From positions 186,596-250,595 of the forward strand of contig ML210168.1 in NCBI GenBank assembly GCA_004369085.1: a DNA stretch of 64,000 nucleotides, in the 5' to 3' direction. Positions 56,893 to 64,000 of the stretch are shown piece after piece. Under the pieces are notes generated by a model that was not told where the DNA came from, searched no databases, and was given only the letters and a program-made list of their open reading frames with translations. Made by a program: the position numbers and the translations under genes. The first letter of the stretch is position 1, and each line of letters starts with the position of its first letter. Origin of the DNA: Coprinopsis marcescibilis. Taxonomy: Eukaryota > Basidiomycota > Agaricomycetes > Agaricales > Psathyrellaceae.

Positions 56893-58117
56893 ATGGATTG
56901 GTCGAAATTACAAACCAGTCTTGGAGGCCTCAATCTTTCGCAAGCAGGGACCAAGCTGACCAAAGGCTTCAGTTCGAGCGTTCAGGCAACGCGTGAACGA
57001 TTGGGACAGATCGCCCCAGAGGAAATCACAGAATTGCCTCAAGGTACGTCCTTTCTAACTGTATAAAGTGATATAGTTGGAAACCAAGTCGAATCCTCTA
57101 GAATACAAGGATCTGGAGGCACGAGTTGACGCCTTGAAGGCTGCGCATTTGGCATTGCTCAAGTACGTAGCCTGCTTCAAGCTATCACTGGGTCTTTACA
57201 CCGTCTTGCAGGATAACCAAGGTCTACGAGACGGAAACCTACGATTATCCCGTTCATCTTCAAGAATCCATTACCGAACTGTCGACATCTATTGGCTACA
57301 ATATTACTAGCTTCGCTGCTACCAATCTCAAGGGAACGAGCCTCCCTACTCCTGCTTCCCCTTCGGCCCCACCTGTTCACCCTCATAAAACCCTTCCCCA
57401 TGCATTGAGCCGTGCATCCCACGCTGCCGCACAGGCCCTTGTCGATCCCGAAGCTGGTCCTGTTGACGGTGGCGATAAGCTTGGCAAGGCGTTGGCCCTG
57501 TATGCCACAAGTTGGGATCGCATCGCCAGTGCTCGTCTCGACCAAGACGACACCATCAACTTGAACTTCCTTGGACCCTGGCAGCAAACTCTGCATACAT
57601 CCATCTCTTTGGCAATCAAGGCCAGGCAGGCGGTCAGAGTTAGCCGATTAGAATTGGACGCAGCTAAGCAATCGTGCGCCTCCTAACTCGTTCTTCCACT
57701 ACAAATTCTGAGTACTGAATGTCTGCCGTGCAACACAGGCTCAAGACCGCCAACCCTGCTAGGCAAGAGCAGGCTCGACTTGAGGTTGAAAATGCCGAGG
57801 ACGATCTTGTCCAGAAGACTGAGGTTGCCATCACACTCATGAAGACTGTCCTTGAGAACGTATGTATCACACTACTCCAGCACTAAACCCTCTCATAACT
57901 TTTCATCTTTAGCCCGAGCCGATCAAGAACATCAACGAGTTGGTCAAGGCTCAGTTGGTTTACTTCTCGACGGCTGCTGAGGCGCTCTCTGCAGTCCAAG
58001 GCGAGATCGAGGAGTTGAGTGTTGCTGCGGAAGGAGATTACAGGTAAGCAAACTAGGATATTATTGTTTACTCATCATTCAAACGCACTTTTGTATAGGA
58101 AATCGCGCGACCACTAA
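56893..58117 (+). CDS. GVP36: BAR domain protein (Gvp36-like)
   Basis: Membrane-curvature protein of the Gvp36 class, associated with Golgi, endosome and plasma membrane traffic in yeast. Six or so exons give about 320 residues. The N-terminus is MDWSKLQTSLGGLNLSQAG, followed by KGFSSSVQATRERLGQIAPE. The helical BAR core includes YKDLEARVDALKAAHLALLK, KVYETETYDYPVHLQESITE, ALALYATSWDRIASARLDQD and NINELVKAQLVYFSTAAEAL. The middle has a Pro/Ala/Ser loop near residue 115. It ends DYRKSRDH at 58117, where the last codon of the penultimate exon is split. It interrupts the P450 tandem array on the opposite strand. Confidence 0.87.
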
Positions 58118-58493
58118 TCGTAATGTAGAAGTACATGATCCATCTGGCAGAACCCGCTCGACATGAACACTTTGACCGTTTCGTACGATGCTGTACTTGT
58201 GATGACATGATGATATCGCCAGCATGTCGAGCTTTTGCACTGTATAATGTATATCGTAGCTTCCAATTGAAATCTTCCCATTCCCCCTTTTGCTTCCAGC
58301 CAACAACTTGGCTGGGTTTACGGTGGCCTGCTGTTGGCGTTTCATTTCTGGAAGAGCAGAGGCTTCTTAGGTTCTCCCAGCTAACCAAAATTAGGTCCCT
58401 GGTATTAGGATTATCGGAATGTGGAGTCAACTACTGTTATCGGGAGAGTTGGGGTTTCAAAGCAGGAATTCTTGCTTTACGCCAAAGTAATAT
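58118..58493. other. Convergent 3' flank
   Basis: Tail-to-tail spacer between the BAR gene and P450-3. No coding signal. Confidence 0.45.
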
Positions 58494-61012
58494 TTAAGGG
58501 CAACTGGTTTTCAAGTACCCCGCAGGACTATCAACTGCAGGTTGGGTGATTCCGAGTCCGTTGAATCGCCACTTGACCTTCTTGTCGGTCTGGGTGAACT
58601 TGAAAGATCCAAGCAATATACAAAGGATGACCTCTGCGTGCGTGTGCGTTAGATGTCATTTTCGAGACGACAAGAGAACTTTCGAAGCATACTCATTTCA
58701 AGTTGCGAAATTTTGAAACCAATGCAAGCTCGATTCCCCCCAATGAATGTCATTCTGGATGGGCAAGAGTTAGATCCGGATTCCTAATAACAGACCAAAT
58801 GGAACTCACAGATGGGAGTACACTCCAGGGATGTGTGCGTCTACAAATGATGCTAAAGGGGGAGACAACCAGCGCTCGGGTTTCCATTCGTTCGCGTCTG
58901 GTCCCCAGATCAATGGGTCTTTGTTGCAAGACATAATGGAGACGATGACCTGGGTTCCACGCGGCACCATTATCTCATTCGTTTGTTTACCATCGAGGGT
59001 GGTCAGTGTGCGAGCAAGGGGTAGAACCGTATCTTGTCTCGTTCTAGAAAACAGTCAGATCAACATACACTCAAGTAATGAAAGATGCACTTACTCCCGG
59101 AGCACAACGGGAGCTGGGGGATATCTAAACGGATGTTGTTAAACTGATCTTCAAAGAAAAATGATTCAAGACGTACAAACGCAAAGTTTCCCTGCAGACG
59201 GCATCAAGGAAAGTGAGATTATTCAGTTCGTCGTAGGAGAGTTCCCCATGTAGCTTCTTCGCTTCCAAGATTTCTTGCCGTAGTCTGTCATGGGCGTCTT
59301 GGGGTGCACTCAGAATATCCAATGTCCTTGAAAGTGCATTGGAAGTGGTATCCATCGCGGCGAACATGAGTGTTCTGCAAGACCAGAATTACGTTCAATG
59401 CTACCCTTCCAGAAACGGACGCTGCAAGAAGACCCACGACATCTGCGCTATCAACTCTTCTTCCGGAAGCTTGTCTTCCTCTGTAGCGGACATGTTCGCT
59501 GTCACTATAGTAGATGCATATCAAGTCATAATCCGCAAAGAAGAACGTACAGAGAATGCTGATAATATCCTTGCCTTTGGAAACCTGCTCGCGGATGGCA
59601 TCGTCTCCTAGCTCGAATGCACGTTTCTTGCTTTCAAAGATGTCACAGATGTCTTGTGTATTACGTCAATCATATCCCGAAGACGTGCAGGTTTTTCCAC
59701 GGCAGAGTATCGACGAGCCAATATGAGCGACATGTGGAAGTATGACAAACCGGGAAAAGCGAGCTTTGCACTGGCCGACCTGCATGTAGTTATTAAGGGT
59801 GCCATGCTAAGATATGACATAGGTTTACGAACGTGAGGTTCTTGATGGAGTCAATGAAGGGTGAGACGGTGAATCAGGTTCAAGGCGATCAAACGAGGTT
59901 CCTAAACCACTTTGGCCGATGATCTCAAGGGCTGTTCGTGAAGCCCAGGAATGCACATCAACCTACACATGCATATCAACGATCAGCACATGTCTTTCTC
60001 CAAGCTAAGCGCCCCATTAACCTCGTTCTTTCCGTTCGACACTTCACCGTGAATTGAGTCACGAAGCTATCATATCCGAGTGAGAAGATGAGCAACATTA
60101 TCTTGCGAAACCACTGACCTTGTATGCGACATTGTAGAATATTAGGACTAAAGGGTCCTGGTCAAGCAACTTGTGTTTATGACTGGTGACAGTTTCTTAC
60201 TCATTTCTCGCATTGCAATAGAAAAAACCGGGTTCAGAAGTTTGCGTTGCTTGCGATGGTGATCACCTGTGGCACTTGTTAACGAGAAGCACAGAAGAGA
60301 ACTTCGTCAAGTTTCACCCAGTGTGGCTAGCAAGCTGTCTCCAAATATGATCTTGTTGAACCTAAGTCGTGCAGGACTGGATTAGCTAGCCAGAAGGGGT
60401 AAGATGGTGGCGTGGACTCCGAACCGGAGGAAATCGTCGGATTCTTCAAAGATATGCTGGTCCTGCATTTAAAGCAATTTACGGTGTGAACCGTATAAAA
60501 GTACGTATCATACACACCTTGACCATGATATGGTAAAGCGCCTTAGGATCGAAGACATTCGACATGATATTCTGTGTAAAACAACGTTAGTATTCGATAT
60601 TCCGTGGCAGGTCGATTGACATTACCCCATCATGCTTGGAACTTTCGCAACTCCGGGATCTAAGCCAGAGATTGAGTCTCTCCTTTCTTTCTTTTCTTTA
60701 TCTATGTCTGAGCTCACAGTTCTTGGCCAGTTCATCGTGGCAGTCCAAGCCGTCGGGTTGAAAAAGATCCATTAGATTTCCTGGTTTGAAGGATATACAT
60801 CAACCCATGCTGTGACACCATTCAGTGTCAGACTCACCAGTTACATAGGAACTCGACTTAGGACCAGGGATTTTATCCAAAGGACGTTTGCTTGTCCAAT
60901 TTCGAATAATTTTCCATAACACGCAGGTCGCGGCCACAATGATTGCTGCCTGCCTCAGGGACGAGACGTCTCCTTGTTTCAAGAGCTGCTGTAAGTAATT
61001 AGTGGAAGCCAT
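58494..61012 (-). CDS. Cytochrome P450 (P450-3), frameshifted C-terminus
   Basis: P450 with the membrane helix RQAAIIVAATCVLWKIIRNW, hinge PLDKIPGPKSSSYVTG, I-helix FAAMDTTSNALSRTLDILS, K-helix region LSYDELNNLTFLDAVCRETL, meander WLSPPLASFVDAHIPGVYSH and heme loop FIGGNRACIGFKISQLEM, all intact. The last segment shows a single-base shift. In the current frame it ends SPAGYLKTSCP, with the stop at 58494-58496. The adjacent frame would give VLENQLPLNITLA, which matches the tails of the other three copies. The change touches only the last dozen or so residues after the final beta sheet, so the enzyme may still fold. Alternatively this is a sequencing or assembly error. Closest relative in the window is P450-2. 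Confidence 0.85.
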
Positions 61013-61834
61013 ATCGGCAGTATCACTGGGCTAGGGATAAGGGGGCATCCTACAGGCTGCAAATGTGTTTTATACCCTTCACAGGAGCGTCGTATCGGTA
61101 GCATTCGGAACACTCCCATTTGACATCGGCGACCATATCTTTGCACTCCTATGGAAAGTTATGAAAAAGCGCCCAGGACCAGTGCGCAGCGGTCTGCAAG
61201 ACCTGTAATGCGCGTAGGTCGGGCCATTGCCAGTGAACAAATTGAAATCGTTCTCGTCCGTGTCGATACACACCGCTCACATGGCTTCAATGATTTCGGT
61301 GGGGGGAGGGCATTAACCAGTGTCCCTTGCTGAAATCCGACTAACCTGTATATTATCACGAAACCGGAGGTCATGACGTCTCGATGACCCGGCTCTAGTG
61401 ACTAATACCTATTGAAATCAGCGAGAATAGTCACATTGCAATGCAGGACTTCTTACGCATATTGCGGGGTATTGCGGAAATCGTTGTAGATGCGATTCTT
61501 CCCAATTGTTGTCGTCCTCAATTCTCTTTAAAAACTTATCTGGTAGAGGCTACGATGTAAAGGCATTCGACCATCGTAGTATTATAGCATATTATGAGTT
61601 CAGTGGTTCTTGGTAGCAGGAAACGAGATTGGTTTGCCGATTCAGTCAAGTCCGCTATGCGGCAAAAGCCGGAGTCCCATCAATCTATGTTCAGTGCTGA
61701 CATAGGTGCGGCACAACGCGCCCGAGAGTCCCGAGGCCCTACAGGGGCCTACTTCTTCTGAAGGAGCCAGAATTGGTATTGAAGGTGATAGATAAGTCTC
61801 GCACTTTACGAGTGTAAATACTTAAGTGCGAACG
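61013..61834. other. Spacer between P450-3 and P450-4
   Basis: About 820 bp between two minus-strand P450 genes, holding the P450-3 promoter and P450-4 3' UTR. No coding signal or repeat found. Confidence 0.45.
61067..61074 (-). promoter_or_regulatory. TATA box of P450-3
   Basis: The minus strand reads TATAAAAC 54 bp before the ATG at 61012, matching the position in P450-1 and P450-2. Confidence 0.6.
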
Positions 61835-64000
61835 TTAGGCGATCAATGAAACGTTCAAAGGTAATTCCAGTGTTGGGAGCCCAGTTCCAGGCTTATCGAC
61901 CGCAGGCTGAGCTATCCCGTTCCACTGCCATTTAATCTTCTTGTCGGTGGGAGTAAACTTGAACGATTCCAGCAGAACGGCAAGGACGACCTCTACAAAA
62001 GGGAGTGCAGGTCGTCAATAACAGTGAAACAAACAAAGCATGATGAGGCGACGAAGACGCACTCATTTCCAGTTGGGAAAACTTAAAACCGATGCAAGCT
62101 CTGCTGCCACCACCAAAGGTCATCCTGTGCACATATTAGGCGGATGAGTGTTAATAATGTACGAGAGAATATGATTTTCAACTCACAGATTGGAATAAAC
62201 ACCAGGGATACGGGCGTTTACGACTGAGTCTGGAAGAGGCGACAACCATCTTTCGGGTTTCCATTCCAGAGAGTCAGGCCCCCAAATCAACGGGTCCTTG
62301 TTGCATGCAGAGAGTCCGACAAGAACTTTTGTTCCAGCAGGGATTACTGCTTCGGTTATTTCTTTCCCTTCTGTCGTAGTGAAAGGCCGAGAAAACGGCA
62401 AAACGATGTCTTGGCTCGGTCTGTGCGTTGAATTTTGAGCGAACCCTAACGGTTGATCCTTCGGAATGCTTACATGCGCATGGTGACAGTGACAGGAGTA
62501 TGCCTAGAGGATAACGACAAGTCCTTAGTATGAGACAGATTGAATGGGAACAGATATCGGCTTACAATCGGAGAGTCTCTCGGCACACCGCGTCCAAGTA
62601 GGGGAGGTAACTGAGCTGGTCGTACAGTAGTTCTCCATGCTCTTGCTTCGCATTTAAGACCTCTTGTCGTACTCGCTCTTGAACGTCCGGGTTTTCGCTA
62701 AGAAGAAGCAAGATACGGGACAAAGCGTTGGAGGTAGTGTCCATCGCTGCGAACGTGAAGGTGCTGAAGTGCGTCTATATCAATTATGGGTTTACTTTCC
62801 GGAGACCAAAAGACACCTACGACATTTGACCTAGCAACTCCTCCTCTGTTAGCCTGTCTTCTACAGATGCAGCCATGTTCGCCTTGACTGTGAGGTTATG
62901 AGCATATATATGGCAGCATTTGGTAGCAGAAAGGTCTCACAAAGGATGCTGATGATGTCTTTCCCTTGTAGAATTTGCTCTCGGAGTGCCTCATCCCCCG
63001 CTTCCAGCGCGTTTCTCTTACGCTCGTAAATTTCAACTGATGTATTATGAATGACGTCTACCATGTCTCGAAGAGCATGTAGCTTCTTCCAAGGCAGGAG
63101 ATCGACGACGAAGCGGCGGAACCCTGGGGTACCAATGTTCTTCACATATGGAAGGAAGATTGAGCGAGGAAGTGAGAGGCTTATATGTGTTTGCCTATGC
63201 AAACCCGTTAGATAACTGACTGTGATACACTGCAATGTGTAAGTGATATACGAACATCAGATTCTTCACAGCATAGTGGTATGCGTCTGGAGCAGCATCC
63301 GGCTCAAGACTGTCGAACGACGTGCCAAGTCCGCTTTGACCGATGAGCTCAAGTGCTGTCCTGCTCATCCAGGAGAGCATGTCAATCTGAAAGGAATATG
63401 ATATCAGACTTGCTCAATTGAACGATTTCACGAGATATAGCAATTCTCTACCTCAGTTTCTCCGCGTGAGACTTGAAGACGGAGAGAGTTGCGAAGCTAA
63501 CGGCAACGGGGACCAGCATGTCAGAGTGATAACTTGAGTGTGTGCCGAAAGTGATCTAGTACCTTGTAGGTGACGTCGTAGAATATTGGGACTGTGCTCA
63601 AAGTCAAATACCGAACATTTGGGATTTCAATCCAAAACTCACCCATTTGCTTCATATGTGCAATGGAGAAGACTGGGTTGAGGAGCTTTCTCTGTTTACG
63701 ATGCTGCTCGCCTGTACATCCGTTTGATAACTTTGATTAGCAGCAAATTACAAATAGTACTATCAAAGGAGGGTCGCACCAACGATAGATATCAGTCCTT
63801 TCCCAAACAATAGGGCATTGCTTGTAATAAGATCGTCTGGTTCTTCAAATATTTGCTGGTCCTACCAATCCAGAGTATGACATAAGAAGGCAAGGTTGAG
63901 TGAATCATTGCCACGGTGAATTATAATACAGATCCTCATACCTTCACAATAATATGGTATAGTGCTTTTGGGTCTTGGACGATTAGCATAGAGCTCTGTT
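61835..64000 (-). CDS. Cytochrome P450 (P450-4), 5' end cut by window
   Basis: The coding sequence runs off the right edge, so the membrane anchor and hinge are not in view. Visible parts include SWMSRTALELIGQSGLGTSF, DLLPWKKLHALRDMVDVIHN, the I-helix MDTTSNALSRILLLLSEN, the K-helix region LLYDQLSYLPYLDAVCRETL, the meander WKPERWLSPLPDSVVNARIP and the heme loop FGGGSRACIGFKFSQLEM. The tail is LELPLNVSLIA, stop at 61835-61837. It is closest to P450-1: both carry the WLSPLPDSVVNA meander and the PYLDA K-helix region. Multiple short introns; no break seen in the part present. Confidence 0.85.

Noticed and set aside
1..64000. CRISPR arrays, bacterial defence islands or transposons
   Set aside because: No regularly spaced repeats, no terminal inverted repeats and no transposase or reverse transcriptase frames were seen; the gene content is eukaryotic throughout.

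Overview
The window is nuclear DNA of a filamentous basidiomycete, most likely an agaricomycete. Genes sit close together on both strands and are broken by many 45-75 nt GT-AG introns. Predicted proteins match ordinary fungal housekeeping families, and cytochrome P450s of one family recur in the right half. No CRISPR array, bacterial operon, transposon or credible tRNA gene was found. I could read 32 protein-coding genes, one of them cut by the right edge. Several (TRAPPC2, the SelW-like protein, SmG, eL29, PSF3) become visible only when short exons are joined by hand.

Left part (1-21.7 kb): ERB1/BOP1 (60S biogenesis), ARP4 (chromatin remodelling), a Q-rich basidiomycete protein with repeated PMTAA-type motifs, TRAPPC2/Trs20 (vesicle tethering), a mitochondrial rhomboid protease, a CLASP/Stu1 microtubule protein, a SelW-type Rdx protein with an 8-nt microexon, Pch2/TRIP13 (meiotic AAA+ remodeller), a mitochondrial PPR-like protein and spliceosomal SmG.

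Middle part (22-40.7 kb): an RGG-box protein, Mdm10 (ERMES/SAM), an unrecognised protein, OPA3, a tyrosine-kinase-like (TKL) kinase with a helical N-terminal region that may resemble the MLKL/HeLo bundle, Pkr1 (V-ATPase assembly), Psf3 (GINS helicase), a small mitochondrial protein, TFIIIC subunit 5 (Pol III), ribosomal eL29, a DUF4451-type regulatory protein, a p24 cargo receptor and an Lyc1-like acetyltransferase.

Right part (41-64 kb): four related P450s. P450-1 is on +. P450-2, -3 and -4 are tandem on -. Housekeeping genes lie between them: a Ptc7-type PP2C, valyl-tRNA synthetase with two in-frame starts, dUTPase with an upstream MCB box, a mitochondrial GatC-like subunit and a Gvp36-like BAR protein. 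The P450s fall into two sequence pairs, 1/4 and 2/3, and at least three share a TATA box about 51-54 bp before the ATG. P450-3 carries a frameshift in its last codons.

The genes do not form one pathway. The most unusual items are the TKL kinase architecture, the dispersed P450 expansion, the microexons and the repeat-bearing basidiomycete protein. Eight genes are predicted or known to serve mitochondria. Homology calls rest on recognition of motifs and family signatures without database searches. Exon boundaries were inferred from splice consensus and frame.
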